A stretch of DNA of 64,000 bases from Chlorobiota bacterium (GTDB lineage: Bacteria > Bacteroidota > Ignavibacteria > OLB7): positions 1,463,001 through 1,527,000 of the forward strand of contig CP065014.1 in assembly GCA_016700335.1 (NCBI GenBank), read 5' to 3'. How positions within the stretch are numbered: position 1 is the first letter of the stretch; each line of letters starts with the position of its first letter. Both the position numbers and the translations under genes were made by a program. Positions 8,300 through 17,948 of this stretch are shown here, piece by piece. Under the pieces are notes generated by a model. It was not told the DNA's origin and searched no databases. It was given only the letters and a program-made list of their open reading frames with translations.

Positions 8300-9868
8300 A
8301 TGGTCAGATTTGTTTTTTTAAGCCTTGTTATCTTAACAACTTTCAATTCAATAATTTCACAAGTTTATAATAGAAATTATTTAATTAATAATTTTCATCT
8401 TAATAATGTAGTTTCATTTGATAATAAATTATTAAATGGAGTTAATGAACTATTAGAATTACCTAAACCTAAAATAATTGTATTAACAGATTTAGTAAAC
8501 CTAAGAGTTAAAGTAGGTTCTTTTTATGATGGTGTTATAGTGTTAATTAATGATGGTGATGCAAATTCTATTTTGGATAATATTAATTTTGTTAATCAAA
8601 GTAATTTTTCAATTATCACCCCAATAAATTATCCATATCAAATTACTCCTGGTGAAACTTTAAGAATTACAATTAGATTCAAACCAATTGCACCTTGTAT
8701 AGAAAAAGTGAATACTTTAATTAAAGCAACTGGATTTGGTAACAATCAAAACATAAGTTCTGATACATTAATTCAGTTTTCAGGAATTGGTTTGATTCAA
8801 ACTATTTCCACAAAATCAAGTGAGATTTTTATGGGTGCTAAATACATTAATACACCAATAGATTCATCAACTTATGATTTTATTGGTGTTTATGATTTTA
8901 CTGGAAATACAGATGGTTGCATTATTAATACAACAATTGATTCAATCGTAATTTCAGATCCAACAAATTCCTTTAAACTTATATCTCCTGATTTGTCAAC
9001 CTTTCCAAGGCTTTTAAGAGTAGATCAATTTATGTCTTTTAGTATTCGATTTCAACCTCAAATAATTGGTAATTTGAATAGTGAATTGAGGTTTTATTTT
9101 GGTGGTTCGAAAGATTCATTCAGAATAGTAAATTTAACTGGTAGATGTTATAATGAATATATAAAGCTTGGTGCAAACTTAGGTAAACCAATTACAGGGA
9201 TTCCTGGAGAATTAATAAGAATACCTATCGTTGTTAGTGGAGATTTAACAAGAGCTAATATCAATTTGTTAGAATTGACATTAAAGTTTGGGAAAGGAAT
9301 TTTAAAACCAAAAGCAATATATCCAATTCAAAAAGGTGTTATTGCTGAGCCAGTTTTACCATATAGATTTGATGACCCATACACTGCTGGAATTGCAAAA
9401 ATTAGATTAACAAAAGGATCTGCTTTTATATCTGGAACATTAGCTGAAGTAGAATTTGCTGTTATGATTGGGGATACTTCCGCAACAAATATTTCTTATA
9501 AGGTGATACAAAATGTATATAGACCCGAAGTGATTTTTGAAACAGATCAAGTTCTTTTTTCTCAAGAAAATTTTTGCGATAAACCTGAAAGGATTATTAG
9601 ATATGATGCATTTAACAAACTATCTGCAATTTACAATAATTCAAATGGGAATTTAGAAGTAGATTTTTATGCCAATGAAAATAATAAGTTGGTTAATATT
9701 TATATTCATAATATTATTGGTGAATTAGTTTATTCAAATTTAATTTTTTCAACTCTAGGTAAAAATAGTTTTGAGTTTAATTCTCAAGTTTTTCCAATTG
9801 GATTTTACTTTTTAGTTGTTAAACAAAATGATATTGCTGAAACCATTAAAGTATTGATAGACAGATAA
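8300..9868 (+). CDS. Secreted choice-of-anchor/cohesin-like protein with T9SS tail
   Basis: A 522-aa protein with a clear signal peptide (about 1-21, ending IISQ). Residues about 60-165 and 170-285 look like two Ig-like choice-of-anchor D modules (LRVKVGSFYDGVIVLIND, LRITIRFKPIAP, FSGIGL; then MSFSIRFQPQIIG). Residues about 290-415 resemble a cohesin-like fold (IRIPIVVSGDLTRANINLLE). The last 80 or so residues look like a type A sorting domain (VNIYIHNIIGELVYSN, IGFYFLVV). The protein probably sits on the cell surface. It is followed after about 43 nt by the OmpA-type gene and is likely co-transcribed with it. The exact function is not known. Confidence 0.75.
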   Translation: MVRFVFLSLVILTTFNSIISQVYNRNYLINNFHLNNVVSFDNKLLNGVNELLELPKPKIIVLTDLVNLRVKVGSFYDGVIVLINDGDANSILDNINFVNQSNFSIITPINYPYQITPGETLRITIRFKPIAPCIEKVNTLIKATGFGNNQNISSDTLIQFSGIGLIQTISTKSSEIFMGAKYINTPIDSSTYDFIGVYDFTGNTDGCIINTTIDSIVISDPTNSFKLISPDLSTFPRLLRVDQFMSFSIRFQPQIIGNLNSELRFYFGGSKDSFRIVNLTGRCYNEYIKLGANLGKPITGIPGELIRIPIVVSGDLTRANINLLELTLKFGKGILKPKAIYPIQKGVIAEPVLPYRFDDPYTAGIAKIRLTKGSAFISGTLAEVEFAVMIGDTSATNISYKVIQNVYRPEVIFETDQVLFSQENFCDKPERIIRYDAFNKLSAIYNNSNGNLEVDFYANENNKLVNIYIHNIIGELVYSNLIFSTLGKNSFEFNSQVFPIGFYFLVVKQNDIAETIKVLIDR

Positions 9869-9911
9869 ATATTATTACTTACTTACCATTATTAACTTAA
9901 GTTTTCGATTG

Positions 9912-11888
9912 ATGTTTTATAAATTATTATTTATTCTTTTTGGTTTATTTTGTTTTCAAATTGTATATAGTCAGAATGTTAAAATAGATTCAAGTAAAAT
10001 TTTATTGCAGATAGATTATGGTGCTGAAATAAGTATTATAGGAAATCAAGCATACGGTGAGATTCAATCTATTAAAGGATTTTTGCCTTGTTGTTCAAAA
10101 TACAATCCTGAAGTTAATGTAAATTGGGGTTTAGGTGTTTTTAGTAATTATATATTCCCTTGGGCTAATAATGAATTTATAAATTCTAGATTAAGATCAA
10201 TTAGACTTTTTCTAGGATATGATAACTTATCAACCTCTTTTATATCTCAATTAAACATTTACGATTCTTTTGATACTTTAAAACCAAGTTTCAGAGTTGA
10301 TACAACTCAACAGTTTGTTCAATTCGATCTCAATTTTTTTCGATTAGGATTTGAGTTAGAAATTGAAGCTTTAAAAAATTTTAATATCAAGCCCGGATTC
10401 AGTTTTAGTTTACCAATTTCTGGAAAAAGTATTGAAAAAGAGAAGATAATAGGACCATCGATTGCTCAATTTCAAAATGGGTCAAAAGAAAGAATCTTAA
10501 CTCCAACAACAGGTGACTTATTAGATTTAAAGTCTAGATTTGGGTTAAGTTTAAATTTATCATACAATATGCCATTCAAGAAAATTGTATTATCACCTTT
10601 TCTTGGTATTGATTATGGCTTAAATTATTTCCAACCAAATTGGCAAGTATTAATTGGTAGAGGTGGAATTTCATTAAGTACATCATACAAACAATATGGA
10701 TTAGATACAATTCCAAACCCACCTCAAATTATTGATCTTCCAAAAATTGCCAAAGCTGAAGTTGGTATTTACGTTTCTTCTAAAACTATACCTGTTGAGT
10801 TTAATAAAGAAATTATTTCTAGGTATGTACCAGTTTTACCAGTAGTATTTTTTAATCAAAATTCATATGAAATTCCTGCAAGATATATAAGTAATTATTT
10901 GAGTTCAAATTTCCTTGAAGAAGAACTACCACCAAATGCTGAGATAATAAATCATTATGTACTTGATATTATAGGTAAACGACTTACAAATAATTTATCA
11001 AGTAAAATAATTCTTACAGGTACAACTAGTAATGATGAAAATTATAGATTTAACCTTAGCAAAGAGAGAGTAAAATCTGTTAAAAAATACTTAGTTGAAG
11101 TATGGCAAATTGATGAAAAACGTATTTCTATAAAATATTCATTAGATCCAAAATTTCAATCTAATTCAGATTATTTGGAAGGTAAAGAGGAAAATCGTAG
11201 AGTTGAATTTTCTTTTTCAGATCCAAATCTATATAGACCAATTCAAATAAGAGTTATTGAACCATCTTCTGAACCTTCTAATATCCAATTTATTTCACAA
11301 GTAGTTCATAATTGTGGTATTGATCATTGGACTGCATATTTTAAAATTAAAAATAAAGTAGATTCTATTAAAGGTAATGGATTACCTAAAGATACAATTG
11401 TATGGTTTTTGAAAGATGAAGATAGAGCTGATGTATTGAATGGTTCTCAAATTTATTTTAAGATGATAGTTAGTAATGATTCATTAAAAAAGAGTTTTGA
11501 GTCAAGACTAGATTCAGTAAAAACTAAAGCAGATACTAGATTCTCTTTACTACAAAAAGATAATAAAGCAGAATTTATGTTAGTAACTTTTGATTATGAT
11601 CGAGCTAATTTAACTTTAAGAGGTCAAGAAGAATTAAAGGAAATAATTTCTAAGTTAGGAGATAAATCTAAATTAGAAATTATTGGATACACAGATAAAT
11701 TAGGTGATGAAGAAAGAAATGTTAAACTTGCAGAATCAAGAGCTTTGGAAATTACTAGGCAGATGCCTCTAAATCTACCAATTATAACCAGAGGAGCAAA
11801 TGCAAATGAAGCTCCTTATTCTGTGAAAACACCAGAAGGAAGGTTTTTAAGTAGAACAGTTAAAGTAATTCTCACCAATCCTAAATAA
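9912..11888 (+). CDS. Outer-membrane protein with two OmpA-like domains
   Basis: About 658 aa, with a signal peptide (ending YSQ, about residue 20). A beta-rich region with aromatic residues (about 25-280) looks like an outer-membrane barrel or periplasmic beta domain. Two OmpA/MotB-like modules follow. The first (about 310-445) has ILTGTTSNDENYRFNLSKER and RRVEFSF. The second (about 550-658) has LVTFDYDRANLTLRGQEEL, IIGYTDKLGDEERNVKLAES and SRTVKVIL. OmpA domains bind peptidoglycan, so the protein probably links the outer membrane to the wall. I chose the ATG at 9912; a TTG directly before it is also in frame. Two such domains in one chain is unusual. Confidence 0.78.
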   Translation: MFYKLLFILFGLFCFQIVYSQNVKIDSSKILLQIDYGAEISIIGNQAYGEIQSIKGFLPCCSKYNPEVNVNWGLGVFSNYIFPWANNEFINSRLRSIRLFLGYDNLSTSFISQLNIYDSFDTLKPSFRVDTTQQFVQFDLNFFRLGFELEIEALKNFNIKPGFSFSLPISGKSIEKEKIIGPSIAQFQNGSKERILTPTTGDLLDLKSRFGLSLNLSYNMPFKKIVLSPFLGIDYGLNYFQPNWQVLIGRGGISLSTSYKQYGLDTIPNPPQIIDLPKIAKAEVGIYVSSKTIPVEFNKEIISRYVPVLPVVFFNQNSYEIPARYISNYLSSNFLEEELPPNAEIINHYVLDIIGKRLTNNLSSKIILTGTTSNDENYRFNLSKERVKSVKKYLVEVWQIDEKRISIKYSLDPKFQSNSDYLEGKEENRRVEFSFSDPNLYRPIQIRVIEPSSEPSNIQFISQVVHNCGIDHWTAYFKIKNKVDSIKGNGLPKDTIVWFLKDEDRADVLNGSQIYFKMIVSNDSLKKSFESRLDSVKTKADTRFSLLQKDNKAEFMLVTFDYDRANLTLRGQEELKEIISKLGDKSKLEIIGYTDKLGDEERNVKLAESRALEITRQMPLNLPIITRGANANEAPYSVKTPEGRFLSRTVKVILTNPK

Positions 11889-11909
11889 AAATAGATTAAA
11901 ATTATTTAG

Positions 11910-13823
11910 TTATAAATTCAATTTTACAGAAATATTAAGCCAAGGTTGTAAATAATAATTTCCTGTTGAATATTTGTTCTCAATCCATCCTGTAAAGATT
12001 ATTTTTGATAAATCTGATAATGTAAATATTACTTTTGCTAATGGTCCTAGTGATGAATTCTGATTATTAGGAACAATTATGTTCCTTGAATCTTTTTTGT
12101 AAGAATTAAAATTGATATATCTAAAACCAGCATTAAATTGAATTTTATTATAATACATCTTTGAAAATTCAAATTCAAATCCATAAGTTTTATTAATGTC
12201 AATAGGACTTTCTGAAAAATTATCCCAATTAAAAATTCCACGAATTGAATACCTAAAATCTACTGAACCATAAAGTGATAAGTTGTTTTTAAAATTTAAA
12301 TGTAAACTATCATTTATGTGTAGTTCTCTAAAAGATCTTCCCCTTTCACCTTGAAGTAATATCTTATAATCGTATTCAGTGTAGTTTGTTGATATATCTG
12401 ATGCAAACCAGTTTATAAAATCATTATTTAAATTAAATTTCAAAAATTGAGATATTTTAAATACCTTATTTCTATTGTTATCACTACTAAAATCTGAATA
12501 AAGATAAACTAAATGAGTTAAATATGTTTGTAATGAAAAACCAATATCTAGGAAATCATTGTACTTTAGAGAATAATTTAAGAAAGCATTAATTTGTTGC
12601 TCATCTTTCTCATTATTGTTTTTATTAAAAGGTGTATCATACCTAAACATTGAAACAACTGTTCCAATTGTTAGACTATCTTTCGATGAAAATAGCAAAA
12701 TTGTGTAGAAATTTAATGACAAATTTCTAGAAATAAAATCACTATTAAATGCATTCTCTTTTTTTAAGTTTAGTTCAAAATCTGAAACTGTTTTAATAGG
12801 TTCAATTGAATTAGTCTGGCTGTTATTACCATAATTTATTGAAGCAGAAAAAAATAAATCATTGAATTTGATATCATTCAAGCAAGTAAAATTTAATCCA
12901 AATTCTTTCCTTTGTTGCTTATATGGGTCTAAATCTCTGGATAATGGTGGAAGACCATTGCTCGTTTCATTATTGATATAGTTTTTAAATTTTAATAAGC
13001 TAAAAACAGATATCTTCCAATTTGGACTTACAAAATAATTTAAATCAGTATATGCTTTAAATTTGTTATCTGTTTTGTTTTGCAATGCGTCATAATTTAA
13101 ACCTCCATATTTGATTATATCTTCTTCTTTTCTTTTAACATAAGTATCAAATCCAAAATGTTCAATATCTATCCCAAATGAAATACTACTACCTTCTGAA
13201 TAATCTTTCAAAGTATTGAAATATAGTTGAAAGGTTGTGTTTAATTTAGGAGATATATTGTAAAAACGGGATAATAACAATAAGCTAATATTATAATCAT
13301 ATAATGAACCATAATATCTTATATCAGAGGTAATACCCGCTCCAGTATTTATTACGTTTAATTGCTTATTTGATACTACACCAATTTGTAGATTTATAAT
13401 ATTTGAATCATTTGAATTATATAATCCACCTGACCCTAAAAAAATATTATAATTATTATTGATTCCATTAATATCATTAAATTTCTGAGATTCATTGTTT
13501 AAAGTACATTCAAATGAACTAATAAACCTAACATTTTTCAAAGGTTTACTTACAATATTTTGAAATATAAAATCTAACTGATCCTTATTAGTATAACTCC
13601 CTTGCAAGGTTGCAGAAGTTAAATAGTTCAATTTTATATTATAATTATTAAATGAATTTGTATCTGATGACAAATAATTAATGGATAAATTTGTATTGTG
13701 AGTAGATAAATATCTATCAGAGCTCAAAACTATAGATTGTGTTTCGAGAGAGTCAGGTAATTTTACTATCTGACATTTTATTGTTATATAACTTACAAAA
13801 AATATTAAAACAAATATTTTCAA
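11910..13823 (-). CDS. Predicted outer-membrane beta-barrel protein, unrecognised
   Basis: A 637-aa protein with a signal peptide (about 1-18, cleavage near KCQ). The rest is a long series of short alternating amphipathic beta strands rich in Asn, Ser, Tyr and Phe, ending with a strand (WLNISVKLNL) as outer-membrane barrels do. The length suggests a large barrel of the porin or transporter type, but there is no plug or TonB-box motif I can identify and no family I recognise. It converges with the OmpA gene (21 nt gap) and lies 12 nt after lpxB, so it may be the last gene of the lipid A operon. That position would suit an envelope function. Confidence 0.7.
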   Translation of the reverse strand: MKIFVLIFFVSYITIKCQIVKLPDSLETQSIVLSSDRYLSTHNTNLSINYLSSDTNSFNNYNIKLNYLTSATLQGSYTNKDQLDFIFQNIVSKPLKNVRFISSFECTLNNESQKFNDINGINNNYNIFLGSGGLYNSNDSNIINLQIGVVSNKQLNVINTGAGITSDIRYYGSLYDYNISLLLLSRFYNISPKLNTTFQLYFNTLKDYSEGSSISFGIDIEHFGFDTYVKRKEEDIIKYGGLNYDALQNKTDNKFKAYTDLNYFVSPNWKISVFSLLKFKNYINNETSNGLPPLSRDLDPYKQQRKEFGLNFTCLNDIKFNDLFFSASINYGNNSQTNSIEPIKTVSDFELNLKKENAFNSDFISRNLSLNFYTILLFSSKDSLTIGTVVSMFRYDTPFNKNNNEKDEQQINAFLNYSLKYNDFLDIGFSLQTYLTHLVYLYSDFSSDNNRNKVFKISQFLKFNLNNDFINWFASDISTNYTEYDYKILLQGERGRSFRELHINDSLHLNFKNNLSLYGSVDFRYSIRGIFNWDNFSESPIDINKTYGFEFEFSKMYYNKIQFNAGFRYINFNSYKKDSRNIIVPNNQNSSLGPLAKVIFTLSDLSKIIFTGWIENKYSTGNYYLQPWLNISVKLNL

Positions 13824-13835
13824 GCGTTGAATTTA

Positions 13836-14933
13836 TTATATTAAATATTTATCAAAAATAAATTTGGCAATTAATTTAGGGGTATTAATTTCTGATTTAG
13901 GAAATATCTTATTTAATTTATCAATCGTTTCAATTCTATAATCATCATTCAAAAACTTACTTACTTGTTTTTTTAAATTATCTACAGTCATATTTGATTG
14001 AATAAATTCATTTACAACGTAACTATTTGTTAAAATATTAGGCATTGCTATAAATTTTATCTGAGAAAATAATTTTGCAATTAAGTAACTCAACTTTGAT
14101 GTCTTATAAATCACACAAAATGGTAAGCTAAATAAAGTGGCTTCAATTGTAGTTGTACCAGATTTAATTATAGCAAAATCAGAATTGTTTAGAAGGTCAT
14201 AATTATCCTCTGATACATTAAAGTTTGATACATTTTGATATTTAGTAATTTCAGAAATTTCGATATTATCTGATACAGAAATTATATGATAATATTTATC
14301 TCCTAAAGTATTAATTAATTTAATTAAAATAGGTAGATGTTTTTTTACTTCATTTTTTCTACTACCAGGGAAATATGCAATAGTTTTTTTTGTATCTTTT
14401 TTTAGATTTGGGTGAGTAGTTTTATAATCTGCAATTTTTTTTTGTAAAGGATGCCCAAAGTACTTTGTTTCTATATTATGAGTTTTGAAAAAAGCTACTT
14501 CAAATGAAAATATTACAATTAAATCACTAATATATTCTTTCATTTTAATTACTCTCGACTCTTTCCATGCCCAAACTTGAGGAGCAATATACCATATAAC
14601 AGGTATACCAAGTTTTTTAAGTCTTTTAGCTAATCTTAAATTAAAAGCTGGATAATCAATTAGAATTGCAAAGGCAGGTTTTTTTTCCTTACTTACTTTT
14701 ATAACATTACTGAATATTTTCTTTAAGGAAAATAATTTTTTTATTACTTCAAAAAATCCAACAACAGCAGTTTCGGAAATGTTATGTAACAAATCAATAT
14801 TGTTTTCAATACTACATTTACCACCTATTCCAAAAAACTTTATATTCTGGTCTAATTTGTTTAGATACATCATTACATCACCAGCATGTATATCACCAGA
14901 AGCTTCACCACTAACAATTAGAATATTTTTCAT
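13836..14933 (-). CDS. lpxB: Lipid-A-disaccharide synthase
   Basis: A 365-aa GT19 family enzyme. It begins ILIVSGEASGDIHAG, the LpxB signature, and contains FFGIGGKCS, PVIWYIAPQVWAWKESRV and YFPGSRKNEVKKHLPIL with the expected spacing. It condenses UDP-2,3-diacylglucosamine with lipid X to make the lipid A disaccharide at the inner membrane. The start codon overlaps the lpxA stop by 4 nt, a sign of translational coupling. The family usually has 370-390 residues, so it is complete. With lpxC/fabZ and lpxA it makes a lipid A operon; lpxD, lpxH and lpxK are not in this window. Confidence 0.96.
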   Translation of the reverse strand: MKNILIVSGEASGDIHAGDVMMYLNKLDQNIKFFGIGGKCSIENNIDLLHNISETAVVGFFEVIKKLFSLKKIFSNVIKVSKEKKPAFAILIDYPAFNLRLAKRLKKLGIPVIWYIAPQVWAWKESRVIKMKEYISDLIVIFSFEVAFFKTHNIETKYFGHPLQKKIADYKTTHPNLKKDTKKTIAYFPGSRKNEVKKHLPILIKLINTLGDKYYHIISVSDNIEISEITKYQNVSNFNVSEDNYDLLNNSDFAIIKSGTTTIEATLFSLPFCVIYKTSKLSYLIAKLFSQIKFIAMPNILTNSYVVNEFIQSNMTVDNLKKQVSKFLNDDYRIETIDKLNKIFPKSEINTPKLIAKFIFDKYLI

Positions 14934-15721
14934 TTTCTAGCTAATGGAATTACACCCCTTTGAGAATTTCTAATGAAATTAATAATCTCTTTAATTTCAT
15001 CTGTTTGTTGGAAAGCTTTTTCAACTTTATTTACACCATCTGAAATATTTAAACCAGAACGATAAATTGTTCTGTATGCCTCTGAAATTAGTTCTATTGA
15101 TTCATCTGAAAATCCTCTTCTTCTTAAACCTACTATATTTATCCCACTAAAACCTAAAGGTTCACTTCCAGCTATGCAATAGGGTGGTACATCTTTCATA
15201 ACTCTAAAACATGCTCCTATAAATGCATGTTTACCAACTCTTTCAAATTGATGAACCCCAGTTAAACCACCTAGAATAGCCCAGTCATCAACTGAAACAT
15301 GCCCTGCAAGTTGAACCCCATTTGCTAATATTACATTATCACCAACTACACAATCATGAGCAACATGTGAATATGCCATTAATAAGCAATTTTTTCCAAC
15401 ACTAGTTTTTCCAGTTGCTTCAGTTCCCCGATGTATAGTGACATACTCTCTAACAGTTGTGTTGTCTCCAACACTAGCTAAAGTTTTATATTCACCATCA
15501 AATTTTAAATCCTGAGGAGCAGCACCTATTGATGCACCAGTAAAAATTTTACAATTTTCTCCAATCCTAGCACCATTTTGAATATGAGAATTTGGTTGTA
15601 TTTCAGTATTATTACCAATAACTACATCCGCTTCAATAATAACAAAAGGGCTAATTTTAACTCCATTACCAATTTTAGCATCTGGGCTTATTATAGAAAG
15701 GTTTGAAATGTTACTATCCAT
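14930..15721 (-). CDS. lpxA: UDP-N-acetylglucosamine acyltransferase
   Basis: A 263-aa left-handed beta-helix protein with hexapeptide repeats throughout the first 190 residues (for example AKIGNGVKISPFVIIEADVVIG) and the AYSHVAHDCVVGDN segment, which holds the catalytic histidine. The C-terminal helical domain (GLRRRGFSDESIELISEAYR) is typical of LpxA. It transfers a hydroxyacyl chain from ACP to UDP-GlcNAc, the first step of lipid A synthesis. It follows lpxC/fabZ by 9 nt and overlaps lpxB by 4 nt. Confidence 0.96.
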   Translation of the reverse strand: MDSNISNLSIISPDAKIGNGVKISPFVIIEADVVIGNNTEIQPNSHIQNGARIGENCKIFTGASIGAAPQDLKFDGEYKTLASVGDNTTVREYVTIHRGTEATGKTSVGKNCLLMAYSHVAHDCVVGDNVILANGVQLAGHVSVDDWAILGGLTGVHQFERVGKHAFIGACFRVMKDVPPYCIAGSEPLGFSGINIVGLRRRGFSDESIELISEAYRTIYRSGLNISDGVNKVEKAFQQTDEIKEIINFIRNSQRGVIPLARK

Positions 15722-15730
15722 AGAATTAAA

Positions 15731-17119
15731 TTAAGATTTTACTAGTGCAACTGTTATTTCAGCTTCTGCAACTAAGGTACCACTAACAGTTGCTTTTGCT
15801 TGGAAAGTATAAGTACTAAATCTTTTACTGATTTGTTGTACATCAAATATAAGTTGATCTCCAGGTATCACTGGTTTTCTAAACTTGCAATTATTTATAC
15901 CCATAAAAAATGCTAAATTATTTCCTTCATCAAAGTAATTCTTAAGAAGAATACCACCTGCTTGAGCCATTGCTTCAACTATTAATACACCTGGCATTAT
16001 TGGTTGACTTGGAAAATGTCCAGTAAAAAATGGTTCATTCATGGTAACATTTTTTAATGCAACAACTCTACCTTTTTCAACATTTAAATCTAAAATTCTA
16101 TCAACTAATAAAAAAGGAAATCTATGAGGAAGAATATTCATAATGGCATTAATATCCATTTTTGGCTTATCTGTTTCTTCCATATATCTCTTAATTAAAT
16201 TATTTTGTTTTGCAACTTTCTTGATTTTTTTTGCAAATTCAATATTACTTGCATGACCTGGTCTAGCTGCTAATATATGTGCTCTAATAGGATACCCAAC
16301 CAAAGCTAAATCACCAATTAAATCTAACAACTTATGTCTTGCTGGTTCATTTGGAAATCTCATATTACCATTATTAAGCACACCTGTAGAACCAAGAACA
16401 ACAGAACCTTCAATCCCTAATCTTTTGGCCATAGCGTCCATTTCATTTTGATCAAAATCTTTATCAACAATAACAATCGCGTTATCTAAATTCCCACCTT
16501 TAATTAATCCTTCACGCCTTAACATTTCTACTTCACTTAAAAAACAAAAAGTTCTTGCTGGCGCAAATTGTTCAGCAAAATCACTTTTTTTAAACAACAT
16601 TGCATGTTGACTACCTAATGCAGGGTTTCTATAATCAACCATAACAGTTGCTCTAAAATCTTCATTTGGAATAGCTGCAAGCTCTACTTCTTTTTCTTCA
16701 TTTATATAATTAATTGGTCTATCAACATCAATATACAATCTATTTTGATTTTGTTCTATGTATCCGGATTTTACAATACATTCTGCAAAAGGAAGAGCAC
16801 TTCCATCTCCTACGGGTGGTTCATTTGCACTTAACTCAATTCTGCAATTATCAATTTCCATTCCTACTAATGCGGATAATACATGTTCTACAGTATGAAC
16901 ACTTGCTTCGTCTTTTGTTAATGTTGTGCCTCTTGAAATATCAGTAACGAAATCTACATCAGCTGGAATTTCTTTAAAATCAGGTAAATCTTTTCTAACG
17001 AATACATAGCCAGTATCTATATCAGACGGACAAAAAGTAATTGTTGATAAATTTCCCGTATGTAGTCCTACACCCTCAAAACTTACTTGGTTTGCAATGG
17101 TTCTTTGTTTTGCTCTCAT
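15731..17119 (-). CDS. lpxC/fabZ: Fused LpxC deacetylase and FabZ dehydratase
   Basis: A 462-aa bifunctional protein. Residues about 1-305 are LpxC, the zinc-dependent UDP-3-O-acyl-GlcNAc deacetylase. HTVEHV carries E78 and zinc ligand H79, ARHKLLDLIGD carries H262 and D266, and RPGHASN follows. Residues about 320-462 are FabZ, the 3-hydroxyacyl-ACP dehydratase of fatty acid synthesis (PHRFPFLLVDRI, H368 in GHFPSQPIMPG, E382 in VEAMAQAGG). This fusion is characteristic of Bacteroidota and relatives and couples the committed lipid A step with acyl chain supply. It begins the operon lpxC/fabZ-lpxA-lpxB. A TAAATTTG sequence at 17140-17147 on the minus strand could be the -7 element. Confidence 0.97.
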   Translation of the reverse strand: MRAKQRTIANQVSFEGVGLHTGNLSTITFCPSDIDTGYVFVRKDLPDFKEIPADVDFVTDISRGTTLTKDEASVHTVEHVLSALVGMEIDNCRIELSANEPPVGDGSALPFAECIVKSGYIEQNQNRLYIDVDRPINYINEEKEVELAAIPNEDFRATVMVDYRNPALGSQHAMLFKKSDFAEQFAPARTFCFLSEVEMLRREGLIKGGNLDNAIVIVDKDFDQNEMDAMAKRLGIEGSVVLGSTGVLNNGNMRFPNEPARHKLLDLIGDLALVGYPIRAHILAARPGHASNIEFAKKIKKVAKQNNLIKRYMEETDKPKMDINAIMNILPHRFPFLLVDRILDLNVEKGRVVALKNVTMNEPFFTGHFPSQPIMPGVLIVEAMAQAGGILLKNYFDEGNNLAFFMGINNCKFRKPVIPGDQLIFDVQQISKRFSTYTFQAKATVSGTLVAEAEITVALVKS

Positions 17120-17172
17120 AAAATAAAAATTAATTAGGGCAAATTTAAGATAAATTTGTTGTTGTTTTGGTA

Positions 17173-17859
17173 TTAAGTTGTTAAGTAATTAAATACTGAT
17201 CTATCTTCTAAATTACTTACTAAAAAGTCTGGGTTATAATCTTTTAATTGTTCAAGACTTAAACCACCTGTAGCAACAGCCAAACTTTTTAAATTATTTA
17301 CTTTAGCACATTCAATATCTCTAAAAGAGTCACCTATAATAATAATGTTTTCATTTGTAAATTTATGACCCCATTTTCTTTCAGCTCTACTTATTGCAAT
17401 GGGAGGTAAATCATTTCTAACTGATGAATCAGAGCCAAATGCGCCTACAGAGAAGTATTGATTTAAATCATAAGGAGATAATTTATGAAATACAGATCCT
17501 TCTAAATTACCTGTAACTAAACCAATTTTAACGTTCTTATTTTTTGATAAATCATTTATCAGTTTTTTAATTCCTGGAAGCAAAGTAACATTTTTAACAG
17601 TTAATACTTCTTTCCATTTGTTTACTAAACAGGTTTCTAAATCGAATAAAATATTTGATATTTTAATTTTAGTTAATCCAATTTCTACACCATATTCAAA
17701 GAATATTTGTCTATCAGTTTTACCATGTAATTCTAATTCTAATGTATCAGGTATTGTAATTTTATTAACTTTATAAAAAACATCTTTGATTACTTTATGA
17801 ATTAGAGAATATTTAACTCTAATCAAAGTTCCATCAATATCAAACAACAATAACTTCAT
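17173..17859 (-). CDS. HAD-family phosphatase
   Basis: A 228-aa hydrolase starting at the ATG at 17859, which puts the catalytic motif at the N-terminus as usual (MKLLLFDIDGTLIR, with the nucleophile and acid Asp in DIDGT). A longer frame of 13 hydrophobic residues upstream is open but unlikely. Later motifs are VGLVTGN (motif II Thr), a Lys/Arg region (AISRAERKWG) and IIIGDSFRDIECAK (motif IV acids). The cap between the first motif and GLVTG is helical, as in phosphoglycolate-phosphatase-like members. The substrate cannot be read from sequence. It lies 53 nt before the lpxC gene on the same strand. Confidence 0.88.
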   Translation of the reverse strand: MKLLLFDIDGTLIRVKYSLIHKVIKDVFYKVNKITIPDTLELELHGKTDRQIFFEYGVEIGLTKIKISNILFDLETCLVNKWKEVLTVKNVTLLPGIKKLINDLSKNKNVKIGLVTGNLEGSVFHKLSPYDLNQYFSVGAFGSDSSVRNDLPPIAISRAERKWGHKFTNENIIIIGDSFRDIECAKVNNLKSLAVATGGLSLEQLKDYNPDFLVSNLEDRSVFNYLTT

Positions 17860-17948
17860 TTTGAAAATTAAATTATAAAAAAGCAAAATTATAAACAAAA
17901 ATTTTATAACTATACCTTACAAATATGTAAATACTTAATTAATTTTTT

